From Firmicutes bacterium UBA5286 (GTDB lineage: Bacteria > Bacillota > Proteinivoracia > UBA4975): 64,000 nucleotides of DNA. The stretch spans positions 1-64,000 of the forward strand of contig DHSM01000006.1 in the NCBI GenBank assembly GCA_002408465.1, given 5' to 3'. Made by a program: the position numbers and the translations under genes. Below the pieces are notes generated by a model that saw nothing but the letters and a program-made list of their open reading frames with translations, had not been told where the DNA came from and did no database searches. The first letter of the stretch is position 1; every line of letters begins with the position of its first letter. Positions 24,860 to 34,366 of the stretch are shown piece by piece.

Positions 24860-25189
24860 TTACACCTCCTCATTGCTTACCTTGACAAAATCCGGATACT
24901 GCCCGGCGATGTTTTCTATGCCTGTAAGAATGGTCTTGAAAATCACCTGACAGATAACAAAACGCCCTTGAACCACATCTGCCGGCAAACGGCATTCCAA
25001 CAATCCATCTTTCCGCTTCCACTCGGGCGCCACTCCCGCAACCTTATCAAGGGAAAGGAGAGCGGTCTGACTGAGGGCAGAGATTGCAGAACAAACAATA
25101 TCTGAACCCCGTTCGCTGAAATCTGAGTGACCGGAGGCGGAAAAGCCAAGAATGGATTGCTCATCTCGAAAAATCTTAATCTCAATCAT
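24860..25189 (-). CDS. prp: ribosomal-processing cysteine protease Prp
   Basis: Prp removes the N-terminal extension of L27. The 109-residue protein carries the catalytic histidine in FSASGHSDFSERG and the cysteine in DIVCSAISAL, the expected His-Cys dyad. It lies between rplU and rpmA, as in Bacillus and Staphylococcus (YsxB). The ATG has a poor ribosome-binding site and follows the rplU stop by 2 nt, suggesting coupling. Confidence 0.94.
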   Translation of the reverse strand: MIEIKIFRDEQSILGFSASGHSDFSERGSDIVCSAISALSQTALLSLDKVAGVAPEWKRKDGLLECRLPADVVQGRFVICQVIFKTILTGIENIAGQYPDFVKVSNEEV

Positions 25190-25191
25190 GC

Positions 25192-25506
25192 TTAGGCCAA
25201 ATTGATTTTTTCGATGGCAACTTTAGTGAAAGGCTGCCGATGTCCTTGTTTGCGGCGATAATTCTTTTTTGCTTTATACTTAAAGACTATTACTTTCTTG
25301 GCTTTGCCATGGTCGACAATCCTGGCTGTAATGCTGGCATTTTCCACATAGGGTTTGCCCAGCATCAGCTTGTCTTCCAGTCCCACTGCCAGAACTTCGT
25401 TAAATGAAACGGTTTCTCCCGGCTGAGCCTGGATTTTTTCCAAAAAAATGACATCTCCCTCACACACGCGGTATTGCTTGCCGCCGTTTTTAAGAATTGC
25501 GTACAT
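25192..25506 (-). CDS. rplU: 50S ribosomal protein L21
   Basis: bL21 binds 23S rRNA. The 104-residue protein begins MYAILKNGGKQYRVCEGD and ends RKQGHRQPFTKVAIEKI, the family signature. The ATG at 25506 follows GGAGGTG at 25514-25520. It heads the rplU-prp-rpmA operon, with its own promoter and a leader of about 85 nt that may be regulatory. Confidence 0.97.
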   Translation of the reverse strand: MYAILKNGGKQYRVCEGDVIFLEKIQAQPGETVSFNEVLAVGLEDKLMLGKPYVENASITARIVDHGKAKKVIVFKYKAKKNYRRKQGHRQPFTKVAIEKINLA

Positions 25507-25591
25507 CAGATTACACCTCCAATACTGCGTACTCGCCAAATCCAGGTAGCCAAAAGGCTTTTAAAACCCGATTCGAGCGGTTTAAACTCCA
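25507..25591 (-). promoter_or_regulatory. rplU mRNA leader, candidate L21 leader
   Basis: The 85-nt leader between the promoter and rplU contains a short hairpin (AGCC TTTT GGCT) and a longer paired option around GTTTAAACCGCTCG and CGGGTTTTAAA. Structured L21 leaders are known in Bacillota and are thought to allow feedback control. The assignment to that class is inference from position and size. Confidence 0.35.
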
Positions 25592-25597
25592 AAAACT

Positions 25598-25626
25598 ATA
25601 ATACCACAGCCAGGTCAGTCAAGCAA
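25598..25626 (-). promoter_or_regulatory. sigma-A-type promoter of rplU
   Basis: TTGCTT (25621-25626), a 17-nt spacer and TATTAT (25598-25603) lie on the minus strand. The -35 box lies within the last codons of the upstream gene ending at 25615. Confidence 0.7.
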
Positions 25627-26220
25627 GAGGAATAAACCCGCGGGCACCGGACTTGTTTTTTCAGTTTTATAAGCATAAATCCCCGTCCGGATAATGGGAA
25701 ATCCTGCTTTATCAAATCCAGGAAAACACGCCCCTGCCAATATATCCGGCCTGATGGTTCGCTGATTTTCAACTTTCAGCAATAAATTAAGTTCTTTCCC
25801 CTCTAACTGGGCAGACAACAAATAATCCCCCGCCTCCCGGGTAATGCACTCAAGGCTGTCAAGGGAATGAGGCAGCTTGACCCGATAAGCCAGAGCATCA
25901 ACCAGAGCGGTAACCTTAGGGAATGCAAGGGGCACTTCGGTAGCGGTCAAAACTTTTAAGCCCTGAGGCATAATTGAGTTTAGCCTCCCCACCACATTCT
26001 GCTCTCCCTCCCCCAAAAATACTTCCAGCAACTCCCTCTCCCCCTGGAAACCTGTAGCCAGGGGCGAAGCAAAACGCATTTTCGGACGAGGATTATAGCC
26101 TTGGGTCAGCTGCAGGGTGATGCCGGCCAACCGGAAAATTCTCCACCATAACTGCTGGAAATCCAGATGAGCAATGAAAGCCATGGGCCCCAGTTTTGCA
26201 TAACTCAGGATCAGTCGCAT
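25615..26220 (-). CDS. TIGR03936/DUF2344 radical-SAM-linked protein
   Basis: The 201-residue protein matches the family always found beside or fused to the TIGR03960 radical-SAM protein (MAFIAHLDFQQLWWRIFRLAGI; LTQGYNPRPKMRFASPLATG). The function is unknown. Its ATG overlaps the 3' end of the radical-SAM gene by 10 nt. The conserved pairing and the position ahead of rplU-rpmA hint at RNA or ribosome modification, which is inference. Confidence 0.87.
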   Translation of the reverse strand: MRLILSYAKLGPMAFIAHLDFQQLWWRIFRLAGITLQLTQGYNPRPKMRFASPLATGFQGERELLEVFLGEGEQNVVGRLNSIMPQGLKVLTATEVPLAFPKVTALVDALAYRVKLPHSLDSLECITREAGDYLLSAQLEGKELNLLLKVENQRTIRPDILAGACFPGFDKAGFPIIRTGIYAYKTEKTSPVPAGLFLLLD

Positions 26221-28049
26221 ACGCTTTTCCCCTTTCTCTTAAGCGGGGTGACAGCGAAGGCGGCACACACTCCGCAGTCGGAACATCTGTCCAGAGTGCA
26301 ATCCGGTGTCCCCGCGGCTCCCTTTGCCCGACCCGACTCCTTTATTAAGTAATCTTTAGAAACACCTATATCAATATGGTCCCAGGGCAGGGCCGCTGTG
26401 AGCGGAATTTCCCCTAAAGCGACCGCAACATCTACGCCTGCCTGGGCAAAGGATTCCGCCCATAATTGAGGGCGAAAGTGTTCAGTCCAGGCATCAAAGC
26501 GGCAGCCCTTTTGCCAGGCCAGGAAAATAGCCCGGCCGGTTTTTCTGTCCCCTCTGGCCAGCAGCGCCTCTAGTTTGCTCTCCTTCCAGTCCATGGTCTG
26601 GACCTTGAACTTTGGCAGACGCAATTTATCCAGGAGCAGGCGCTGCCGCCTCTCCACATCTTTCCGCCCCAAAAAGGCGGCCCATTGAAAGGGAGTATGG
26701 GCTTTGGGCACAAAGGTTGACACAGCCACGGTCATTTTCAAGCGCCGGTTATTGCCGTTGATCTCCCGGTACAACTGCTCCAGTCCGCGGACCATGTTGA
26801 CAATGTCCTCAATGTCTTCATCAGTTTCTGTGGGCAAGCCCAGCATGAAGTATAATTTTAGACTGTCCCAGCCATTTTCAAAGGCCGCCCGGGCGGCACT
26901 AAAAATATCCTCTTCCCTAACATTTTTATTGATTACATTGCGCAGGCGCTGGCTGCCTGCCTCCGGGGCCAAAGTAAGGCCGGTCTTACGCACCGCCCTG
27001 GTCAGCTTGGCCAGTTCCACCGAATAACTGTCCACCCGTAAAGAAGGCAAAGAGACGCTGGTATCCCCTGAAGCCATCAGGGTCTGCACCAGTTCCTCAA
27101 TTTTTGAATAGTCGGCGCTGCTCAAGGAAGAAAGGCTTATTTCACTGCTGCCGGTATTCTGCAGCAGCATCCTCCCCTGCTCAGCCAACTGTGCCATCGG
27201 CCTCTCTCTTACCGGCCGATAGAGCATGCCTGCCTGGCAAAAACGGCATCCCCTGGCACAGCCCCTGCAGATTTCAATGCTGACCCGGTCGTGGACGGGC
27301 TGCACCAGGGGCACTACCAGTTTCTGCGGCAGAGGATAGCTGGCAAAATCTCTGACAATGCGCTTCTTCGGGGCAGGAAAGGAACCCAGGGGCTTTATCC
27401 CTATATAACTGCCTTGAGCATCATAGGCCGGGGCATAAAACTTGGGCACGTATATTCCGGGAATCGCCGCCAAAAGTTTTAGAGTTTTGTCCTTGCCCCA
27501 ACCTTGCTTTTTCGCCTCTGCCACCGTTTCTGCAATCTCCGTGACGATCTCTTCCCCCTCACCCAGAACAAAGGCATCAATAAAATCAGCCAGAGGTTCG
27601 GGATTAAGGGCGCCGGGCCCCCCGGCAATTATTAGGGGGAAGCCAGTTCTTTCCCGGGCATGAGGAGAAAGCCCTGCTAGATCCAGCATATTAAGCAAAT
27701 TAGTATATCCCAGTTCATACTGCAGAGTAAAACCAATAATATCAAAAGCATTGAGCCCGGTTTTAGTTTCCAGGCCATAGAGGGGGATTTTGTGTTCCCG
27801 CAGCTTTGCTTCCATATCCGGCCAGGGGGCAAACACCCTTTCTGCTTGGGCCCAAGGGATGCTATTGATTATCTCGTACAAAATTTGAAAACCCATATAA
27901 CTAAAACCGATTTCGTATACATCGGGAAAAGCCAAAGCAAAGCGAAGCTGTACCTCTTCTTGGGCTTTGGCGACAGAATTAATTTCATTGCCGATATACC
28001 TGGCAGGTTTCTCTACATAGGGCAGTATTGCCTGCAGCTTATCCCACAC
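26211..28049 (-). CDS. TIGR03960-family B12-binding-type radical SAM protein
   Basis: The 612-residue protein has an N-terminal B12-binding-like region (about 40-190), then a radical-SAM core with the cluster cysteines in EICRGCARGCRFCQAG. The C-terminal tail carries CTLDRCSDCGVC, a possible second metal-binding site. The substrate is unknown. The GTG start follows AAGGAAGG. It is coupled to the DUF2344 partner downstream and follows the SpoIVFB-like gene by one base. Confidence 0.9.
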   Translation of the reverse strand: MWDKLQAILPYVEKPARYIGNEINSVAKAQEEVQLRFALAFPDVYEIGFSYMGFQILYEIINSIPWAQAERVFAPWPDMEAKLREHKIPLYGLETKTGLNAFDIIGFTLQYELGYTNLLNMLDLAGLSPHARERTGFPLIIAGGPGALNPEPLADFIDAFVLGEGEEIVTEIAETVAEAKKQGWGKDKTLKLLAAIPGIYVPKFYAPAYDAQGSYIGIKPLGSFPAPKKRIVRDFASYPLPQKLVVPLVQPVHDRVSIEICRGCARGCRFCQAGMLYRPVRERPMAQLAEQGRMLLQNTGSSEISLSSLSSADYSKIEELVQTLMASGDTSVSLPSLRVDSYSVELAKLTRAVRKTGLTLAPEAGSQRLRNVINKNVREEDIFSAARAAFENGWDSLKLYFMLGLPTETDEDIEDIVNMVRGLEQLYREINGNNRRLKMTVAVSTFVPKAHTPFQWAAFLGRKDVERRQRLLLDKLRLPKFKVQTMDWKESKLEALLARGDRKTGRAIFLAWQKGCRFDAWTEHFRPQLWAESFAQAGVDVAVALGEIPLTAALPWDHIDIGVSKDYLIKESGRAKGAAGTPDCTLDRCSDCGVCAAFAVTPLKRKGKSVCD

Positions 28050-28050
28050 G

Positions 28051-28920
28051 CTAATCCTTCCTTTCCCCTAGTCCTTTTACCACCTCCTGCAGAGAACTTT
28101 GGCCGGTTCCCGCTAAAATTTGCCGCAGAAGCTGGTGTTCCGTCAAAGTGCCGGCCAGTCCGTAAGTCTCATCCAGCACCGAAATCTGGTAATATTTTTG
28201 GGGGCGAATGTGCTTCAAAATTTCATTCACTTTTGCTCCTGGGGCAGCCACCAAAGTATCCGCTGCCATCAGCCTCCTATTGCGCAAGCTGTTTTGCCGG
28301 GCCAGCACATATCTAAGCAGAGGAATCAACAGTCGTTTTCTCTCTACCCAGGCATTGTATAGCAAAAAACCTGCCGCCGCAAATATGCTGGGATTTAGCT
28401 GCCCCTGCGCAAATCGGCAAATAGCCAGCATTACCAAGAAGAGACCGCAACCAAATCCGCAGACAATAACTGTTTTAGTAGCGCGATAATAGGAAGTCCA
28501 ACCTGCCAAGCGCCCCCGCAACACTCTTCCCCCATCCAAGGGCAAGGCAGGCAGCAGGTTAAAAGACATCAGCGTGAGACTGGCGCGGATAAAAGAACTG
28601 ACATAACCCTGGGGTGAATAGGGAACCAAGGCCATGGCCGCTGCTGCGGTCAGGAGATTGGCAACAGGACCGGCCAAGGCTATGCGGAGCTCTGTAGCAG
28701 GCTGCACTTCCAGGAGCTGGTCCAAACTGAGATATCCTCCCAGAGGCTGAATTGCCAACTTTTCCACTTTGCAGCCCAGCACTTTCGCCACGGCAATATG
28801 TCCGGCCTCGTGGATAATTAATGCCAGCAACAGCCCGATTGTATCCCGAATCTGGCCCATGGCCAACATTGCTGCAAAAAACACGACAAAGAAAATTGAT
28901 ATTTTGAATCGCTTGCCCAT
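28051..28920 (-). CDS. spoIVFB: SpoIVFB-like site-2 (M50) membrane protease
   Basis: The 289-residue intramembrane zinc metalloprotease has HEAGH in the second helix and LLPALPLDGGRVL supplying the aspartate ligand, within five or six membrane segments. A C-terminal CBS-like region (about 210-285) follows. SpoIVFB releases sigma-K from pro-sigma-K in the mother cell. The length and CBS domain fit, but other M50B roles are possible, and the usual SpoIVFA partner is absent here. It follows the rodA terminator. Confidence 0.82.
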   Translation of the reverse strand: MGKRFKISIFFVVFFAAMLAMGQIRDTIGLLLALIIHEAGHIAVAKVLGCKVEKLAIQPLGGYLSLDQLLEVQPATELRIALAGPVANLLTAAAAMALVPYSPQGYVSSFIRASLTLMSFNLLPALPLDGGRVLRGRLAGWTSYYRATKTVIVCGFGCGLFLVMLAICRFAQGQLNPSIFAAAGFLLYNAWVERKRLLIPLLRYVLARQNSLRNRRLMAADTLVAAPGAKVNEILKHIRPQKYYQISVLDETYGLAGTLTEHQLLRQILAGTGQSSLQEVVKGLGERKD

Positions 28921-28981
28921 TCAATCCACCCGCCTTCGCTAATAGGTATTTTTTCAGGCGGCGGATATATGCAAGAAAAAA

Positions 28982-28999
28982 CCCGGCCGGGCCGGGCTA
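28982..28999 (-). terminator. terminator after rodA
   Basis: A GC-only stem (CCCGG 28982-28986 with CCGGG 28992-28996), overlapping the rodA stop, is followed on the minus strand by GTTTTTTC. It ends the mreB-rodA transcript. Confidence 0.75.
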
Positions 29000-30115
29000 A
29001 AAAATCGAAGTATCTTTATGGGCTGCCACAGATAAAACCAGTCCCAGAGAAATCATTGTTGTCAAAAATGAACTTCCCCCATAACTGATCAGGGGCAGCG
29101 GCAAACCCGTGACAGGCATTATGCTGATAGTCATGCCCACATTGACCAGCAACTGAAAAGAGAGCATGGCGGCAACACCCACGCAGAGATAGCGGCCGAA
29201 ACTGTCCTTGGCCTCCATGGCCACTTTCAGGACCCGCCAGATCAAAAAAACATAGACCAGCAGAAAGATGGAAGCCCCTAGAAAACCTAGTTCTTCACCA
29301 ATGACACTGAAGATAAAGTCAGTATTTTTCTCAGGTAAAAAATCTAGCTGAGTCTGCGTCCCCTTAAATAATCCCCGTCCCCTGAATTGGCCGGAACCAA
29401 CGGCGACTTTGGATTGAATGATTTGCCAGCCGTCATCAAATGGATCCTGCCAAGGATCCCTGAAAATTATCAGGCGGCTTTTTTGATAAGGTTTGAGCAC
29501 AAATAAAAAGGCTAAGACCGAGCCAATAATGCCACCCACACCCATAACCGCCAGATGTAGCCAGCGCATGCCGGCAACGAAGAGAATGGCGCCAGTGATG
29601 GCCATAAAAATCAGGGAAGTGCCCAAATCAGGCTGCAAAAAGATGACCAGCATGGGAACAGCCACATGGAGCAAGGGCACTATCAATCCCGACCACCGCT
29701 CCAGCGAACGCCCTTCCTTGGCCATGGTAGCCGAAAGGGTGATGATAATTGCAATCTTAGCCAATTCAGATGGCTGGAGATTAAAGAGTTTGCCAATGGC
29801 AATCCAGCGCTGGGCGCCCCCTGCTGAAGTTCCTTTAAAGATAACCAGAATCAGCAAGGCCAGACTGAAGAAATAAATCGGCAGCTTCAGCCGCTGCCAC
29901 TCGGAGTAGTCAATGAAGGAGAGCAGCGCCATTCCCACCAGGCCGCCCACAGCCCACACCAGTTGTTTAACAAAAGTGCGGTTGGAAAATAATGCAGAAA
30001 TTGAGATCTCGCCGGAAACAGAGGAAGAGCCCACCATGATTACCCCAAAGGCAGAAATGAGGACAATGGTCAGCAAAAGGACATAATCATAATTCCTCAA
30101 GAGTTTTTTCCCCAA
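28997..30115 (-). CDS. rodA: peptidoglycan glycosyltransferase RodA
   Basis: RodA is the SEDS glycosyltransferase of the elongasome and pairs with PBP2. The 372 residues form about ten helices with LQPDLGTSLIF, the KSKVAVGSG-type loop and a C-terminal LPLISYGGSSFL motif, as in SEDS proteins. The proposed start is TTG at 30115; an in-frame TTG a few codons later is an alternative. It is the last gene of the mre operon. Confidence 0.93.
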   Translation of the reverse strand: MGKKLLRNYDYVLLLTIVLISAFGVIMVGSSSVSGEISISALFSNRTFVKQLVWAVGGLVGMALLSFIDYSEWQRLKLPIYFFSLALLILVIFKGTSAGGAQRWIAIGKLFNLQPSELAKIAIIITLSATMAKEGRSLERWSGLIVPLLHVAVPMLVIFLQPDLGTSLIFMAITGAILFVAGMRWLHLAVMGVGGIIGSVLAFLFVLKPYQKSRLIIFRDPWQDPFDDGWQIIQSKVAVGSGQFRGRGLFKGTQTQLDFLPEKNTDFIFSVIGEELGFLGASIFLLVYVFLIWRVLKVAMEAKDSFGRYLCVGVAAMLSFQLLVNVGMTISIMPVTGLPLPLISYGGSSFLTTMISLGLVLSVAAHKDTSIF

Positions 30116-30129
30116 GGCTCCGGGTCACC

Positions 30130-31884
30130 TCACTTTTCCAAGCCAAAATAATAATCAATAATATCTCTGGCAACTTCAGTGCCCCTGCTGCCGGCGCCGG
30201 CATATTCCATGAAGACGACAATGGCGATTTCCGGATTGTCATAAGGAGCATAACCCACCCACCAGGAATGGGTATCCCGCCATCTCTCAGGATTTTTTCG
30301 GCTGGAGCGGTCATGTTCGGCAGATCCTGTCTTGCCGGCTACGGCGAAGGGAAGATTCTTCAGATATTGAGACCTGCTTGCAGACTGCTGCATGCCCTCG
30401 CGAATAACCTTGAGATTTTCCGGCTTAAAATTCTGCTGATCAAGAATCACTGGATCAAATAATTGAATGGTTTCGCCAGTATAATCGCTAATTCTTTCCA
30501 CCAGATAGGGTTTATAGTGAATGCCGCCGTTGGCCAGCATTGCGACATAATTGGCCATCTGCAGGGCAGTAAATTCGTTGAGCTGGCCATAGGAAATTTG
30601 AACGGTATGCCCGCCGACCCAAGTCCTGCCCACTCGGTAATCCAGTGAACTGGACTGTTCATCCAAGGCAATGTCGTCAAAACCGGCATTTTTTTGTTCC
30701 CGGGACATCCCGAATTTCTCAATATATTCATAGATCTTTTCCGCACCCAGGCGGGACCCCACAGTGCCAAAATAAATATTGCTGGAAACCGCCAGCGCCC
30801 GGCGCATATCTACATTGCCGTGAACAGCAAAACCATAGTCGTTGACAGGCTGATTGTTAATGCGGGTCCTGCCTCCGGCATAGACCTTCTCAGAAGCAGT
30901 AATTGCACCAGTTTCCAAGCCAGCCATGCCCACAACCATTTTAAAGGTTGAGCCCACCGTGCGCCGGTACTGATAGGTTCTGTCTGTCAGTTTCTTGGCC
31001 CAGTCCGGCATTTCTGCCGGCATATTTTCAGCCCACCAGGCCTTGTCATAGCGATAGTTGTTGTCGAAAGTAGGCTCACTGACCAGAGCCAGTATTTTTC
31101 CGGTATTGGGGTCCATGACTATAACGGCGCCTGCCCAGGCATCCTTGGACTTGTGCTCGGTTCTCAACTTCTCCAGCACTCGCCGCAATGATTCTTGCGC
31201 TACCCTTTGCAATTTGGGGTCTATGGTCAAATGCAGATTGTCGCCGGGAACAGCCCGGGTGCTGCTTACAGCATCTCCCACTGGTCGGTTATCTACGTTG
31301 ACCTGAATGACACTGAACCCATCTGTCCCCTGGAGGTAATCATCCCATTTTCTTTCCAGGCCTTCTACACCCAACCGGTCAATCTCATTTACCCGTCCCA
31401 AGGGGTTGGCCAGCAGATCCCCCTCGGGATAATAGCGCTGGGGAACAACCTGAATAACGAGGCTGGGCATGAGGTGTTGATATTCTTCCAGCTGCAAGAC
31501 TGTATCAAAATCCACATTGGTAGCAATCACTGCCGGCTCAAACTTCCGCCGGTGCTTTTTCAATTTTGCACGGATTTCCTCTGGTTCAATCTGCAAAAAC
31601 TCGGCCAGCTTGGTTATTGTCTGCTCCTGTCTGTCCTTATTCTGTTCATCAGCCAGGGCCACGACATAGGTAGGGATGCTGGCAGCCAACTCAAGGCCAT
31701 CGGCGCTGTAAATTCTGCCTCGGGGGGCGAGCTCAATCAGGTGACGGAAGCGGTTGTTGTCGGCGACATTCGCCCACTTTTCACCATCAATAACCTGAAT
31801 TTGAAATAAATTATAGATGAGAACAACCCCAATTACTAAGGCAACTATTCTCAGCAGGGTGATCCGCCAAAGGGTCGAATTCAT
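30130..31884 (-). CDS. mrdA: penicillin-binding protein 2 (MrdA)
   Basis: PBP2 is the class B transpeptidase of lateral wall synthesis. The 584 residues show one N-terminal membrane helix, a dimerisation/pedestal region (about 50-220) and the transpeptidase domain. The catalytic motifs are GSTFK (SxxK), SSN and AGKTGSAEH (KTG). It overlaps mreD by 4 nt and precedes rodA, its partner in the elongasome. Confidence 0.95.
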   Translation of the reverse strand: MNSTLWRITLLRIVALVIGVVLIYNLFQIQVIDGEKWANVADNNRFRHLIELAPRGRIYSADGLELAASIPTYVVALADEQNKDRQEQTITKLAEFLQIEPEEIRAKLKKHRRKFEPAVIATNVDFDTVLQLEEYQHLMPSLVIQVVPQRYYPEGDLLANPLGRVNEIDRLGVEGLERKWDDYLQGTDGFSVIQVNVDNRPVGDAVSSTRAVPGDNLHLTIDPKLQRVAQESLRRVLEKLRTEHKSKDAWAGAVIVMDPNTGKILALVSEPTFDNNYRYDKAWWAENMPAEMPDWAKKLTDRTYQYRRTVGSTFKMVVGMAGLETGAITASEKVYAGGRTRINNQPVNDYGFAVHGNVDMRRALAVSSNIYFGTVGSRLGAEKIYEYIEKFGMSREQKNAGFDDIALDEQSSSLDYRVGRTWVGGHTVQISYGQLNEFTALQMANYVAMLANGGIHYKPYLVERISDYTGETIQLFDPVILDQQNFKPENLKVIREGMQQSASRSQYLKNLPFAVAGKTGSAEHDRSSRKNPERWRDTHSWWVGYAPYDNPEIAIVVFMEYAGAGSRGTEVARDIIDYYFGLEK

Positions 31885-32384
31885 AGCTTCGCCTCCAGTA
31901 CAGCTTCTAGATTGTCCTGACGGCGCCGCAATTTAAAGATGACAAGGAACAAAACATAGAGGAGCAAATTGGACAATAAATGTATCCCGGCATTGACCTG
32001 CAACATTGAACCCAAATTGGCCGTACCCCTGATATAAAATATAAAAGCCATAAGAATTTCCTGAATCAAAGTGGCGGCAATTAGTCTCAGGCCGCCTGTA
32101 AGGACAAGATTGTCAAATAATTCATTTTTTATTTCCCAGACCAAAGCAGCGCTAATGAAGTTCAGCAACATAAAGAGACCCAGAAATTCCCCCAAGAGGA
32201 TATCCTGAATCAGGCCAGTCCACAACGCTGCAATCAAAAGCAACCTGCGTTCCAGGCGCAGAGAGATAACCACCAAGAAGACAAAGGCAGGCATGAGAGG
32301 CAGCCAGGGAAAAACAACGGGCAGCAAGGTGCTTTGAAAAATAACCAATCCTGTAAGCCATAATAGGGAATATGCGTATTTCAT
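31881..32384 (-). CDS. mreD: rod-shape-determining protein MreD
   Basis: The 167-residue membrane protein with about five helices sits between mreC and mrdA and overlaps both genes by 4 nt. MreD assists MreC in positioning the elongasome. The sequence is weakly conserved, as usual for MreD; LLGEFLGLFMLLNFISAALV fits the family. Position and topology carry the assignment. Confidence 0.88.
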   Translation of the reverse strand: MKYAYSLLWLTGLVIFQSTLLPVVFPWLPLMPAFVFLVVISLRLERRLLLIAALWTGLIQDILLGEFLGLFMLLNFISAALVWEIKNELFDNLVLTGGLRLIAATLIQEILMAFIFYIRGTANLGSMLQVNAGIHLLSNLLLYVLFLVIFKLRRRQDNLEAVLEAKL

Positions 32385-33244
32385 TCCTGATCACCGTCCT
32401 CAATAGGATCGTCGACAGGCGAATGATAATTTACTATAATTAAGACTTCTTCCAGGCGATCGAAATCCACCTCAGGACGCACCAAAGCTGAACGTTCAAG
32501 GGAAACAGGATCGTCATAGACCTCAACCACCCGGCCGATAACCAGCCCCTTTGGGTAAATGCCGGTAAGGGGCGAGGAGATAATCACATCCCCCTCCTGA
32601 ATATCAGCGTATTGATTGAGGCGAGTAATACGGGTAAAGCCCCTGGGAGTAGACAAGCCTATCAGTACTCCATTGTCCCGAGTGCGCTGCACTATTGCGC
32701 TGATGCCGCTGGAAGTGCTGATAAGGAGCTGCACTTTCGCATGGGAGGGCTGGACGTCGATTATTTTGCCCACCAGTCCCTGGTTTGTGACTACAGGCAT
32801 GTCCACTTTTATGCCATGCCTGGAACCTTTGTCAATGGTAAGGGTTGAAAACCAGCTGGAGGGATTGCGCCCAATGACTTGAGCCGGAGTCACCTGATGC
32901 TCAACTGCCTCTTGAAACTGCAACAGTGCCCTGAGGCGCAGGTTTTCTTGCTGAATCTCAAGCACCCGCAAATCTGTGCCGGCGTATTTCTCCAATTCTG
33001 CTCTCAGAAGCTGATTGTCCTTGTAGACATTGCGCACATCTCCAATGAACCGCCAAGAATCTGTAAAAAATCGAGTTACAGAACTGGCAGCTTTCTGAAA
33101 GGGGCTGAGGGCTTCTGCCGCCAATCTCTCGAGAAAAAGAATGCGCTGAGGATTGTTTGTGCTCCAGCTCATTAGAATGCTGAGGAGGAGGACCACCATA
33201 ATGGCAGATAATATCTTCTTTCGATTGTTTCGCAGTGTTGACAA
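32381..33244 (-). CDS. mreC: rod-shape-determining protein MreC
   Basis: MreC is a bitopic scaffold that activates PBP2-RodA. The 287-residue protein has one N-terminal helix, a coiled coil (about 75-115) and the beta-rich C-terminal domain (VIGRNPSSWFSTLTIDKGS, TNQGLVGKI, SSPLTGIYPKGLVIGRV). The start is TTG after AGGAGG. It lies in the order mreB-mreC-mreD-mrdA-rodA. Confidence 0.94.
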   Translation of the reverse strand: MSTLRNNRKKILSAIMVVLLLSILMSWSTNNPQRILFLERLAAEALSPFQKAASSVTRFFTDSWRFIGDVRNVYKDNQLLRAELEKYAGTDLRVLEIQQENLRLRALLQFQEAVEHQVTPAQVIGRNPSSWFSTLTIDKGSRHGIKVDMPVVTNQGLVGKIIDVQPSHAKVQLLISTSSGISAIVQRTRDNGVLIGLSTPRGFTRITRLNQYADIQEGDVIISSPLTGIYPKGLVIGRVVEVYDDPVSLERSALVRPEVDFDRLEEVLIIVNYHSPVDDPIEDGDQE

Positions 33245-33268
33245 CGGTCTCCTCCTCCTTAGCTAATT

Positions 33269-34297
33269 TTAGCGGTTGAGAGAAATGCGCTTGAGCAATT
33301 TGAGCTGATCCAAAACCTTGCCCGTGCCCAGGACAACACAGTCCAAGGGGTTCTCGGCCACCACTACCGGCATTCCCGTATCCTTGCTTATCATCCGGTC
33401 AAGATTAGTAAGCAGCGAACCGCCCCCGGTCATAACGATGCCCCTGTCCATAATATCCGCCGCTAATTCTGGCGGAGTTTTTTCCAGAGTAATGCGAATG
33501 GCCTCCAGAATCGTAGAAATGGGATCTTGCATGGCGACATTTATTTCAGCAGCAGACAGCTCCAAGGTTTTGGGCAGCCCTGAAACCATGTCGCGGCCGC
33601 GAATAAGCATAGTTTTTTTCTCTTCTTCGAGCAAAGCTGAGCCAATGGTGATTTTGATATCTTCAGCAGTGCGCTCGCCAATCATCAAGTTGTACTTGCG
33701 CTTGATGTAGTGCATGATGCTCTCATCTATATCATCGCCGCCAACCCTGATTGAACGATGGGTAACAATGCCCCCCAGGGAGATTATTGCAGCGTCAGTA
33801 GTGCCGCCGCCCACATCCACAACCATGCTGCCGTTAGGCTCTGAAACAGGCAAACCTGCTCCAATCGCCGCCGCCATGGGCTCTTCTATCAGATGCACTT
33901 CCCTGGCGCCGGCCTGAATGGATGCCTCTTTGACAGCCCGCTCTTCTACTGCAGTGACCCCGGAAGGCACGCACACCACAACTCTGGGTTTGCGCCGAAA
34001 CCAACTGCGGCGATAAGCCTGGCTGATGAAATAGCGCAACATCTCCAAAGTTATGTCAAAGTCGGCAATGACCCCGTCTTTCATGGGCCTTATAGCCACA
34101 ATATTGCCGGGGGTGCGGCCAATCATCTCCTTGGCCTCAGAGCCAACAGCGAGTATGACATCCTTGTCCCTGTTCTTCTGAATAGCTACGACAGAAGGCT
34201 CTCTAAGCACAACGCCCTTTCCCTTAACATAGACAAAGGTGTTGGCAGTTCCTAAATCAATGCCGATATCTTGGGTCAAAAAGTTAAGCACGCCCAA
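33269..34297 (-). CDS. mreB: actin-like cell-shape protein MreB
   Basis: MreB polymerises under the membrane and guides wall synthesis, so the cell is probably rod-shaped. The 342 residues show the actin-fold phosphate motifs DLGTANTFVYVKG and VDVGGGTTDAAIISLGG, and GSLLTNLDRMI. The TTG at 34297 (MGVLNFLTQDIGIDLG) is 9 nt after AGGAG; the open frame runs 8 codons further up. It heads the mre operon. I see no clear promoter in the gap to radC. Confidence 0.96.
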   Translation of the reverse strand: MGVLNFLTQDIGIDLGTANTFVYVKGKGVVLREPSVVAIQKNRDKDVILAVGSEAKEMIGRTPGNIVAIRPMKDGVIADFDITLEMLRYFISQAYRRSWFRRKPRVVVCVPSGVTAVEERAVKEASIQAGAREVHLIEEPMAAAIGAGLPVSEPNGSMVVDVGGGTTDAAIISLGGIVTHRSIRVGGDDIDESIMHYIKRKYNLMIGERTAEDIKITIGSALLEEEKKTMLIRGRDMVSGLPKTLELSAAEINVAMQDPISTILEAIRITLEKTPPELAADIMDRGIVMTGGGSLLTNLDRMISKDTGMPVVVAENPLDCVVLGTGKVLDQLKLLKRISLNR

Positions 34298-34366
34298 ATT
34301 TCGAAACTCCTTTCGTGTCAAAACTGCAATTGTTATATGGATTCCTATTAGTTTGCCCTGTGAAAA

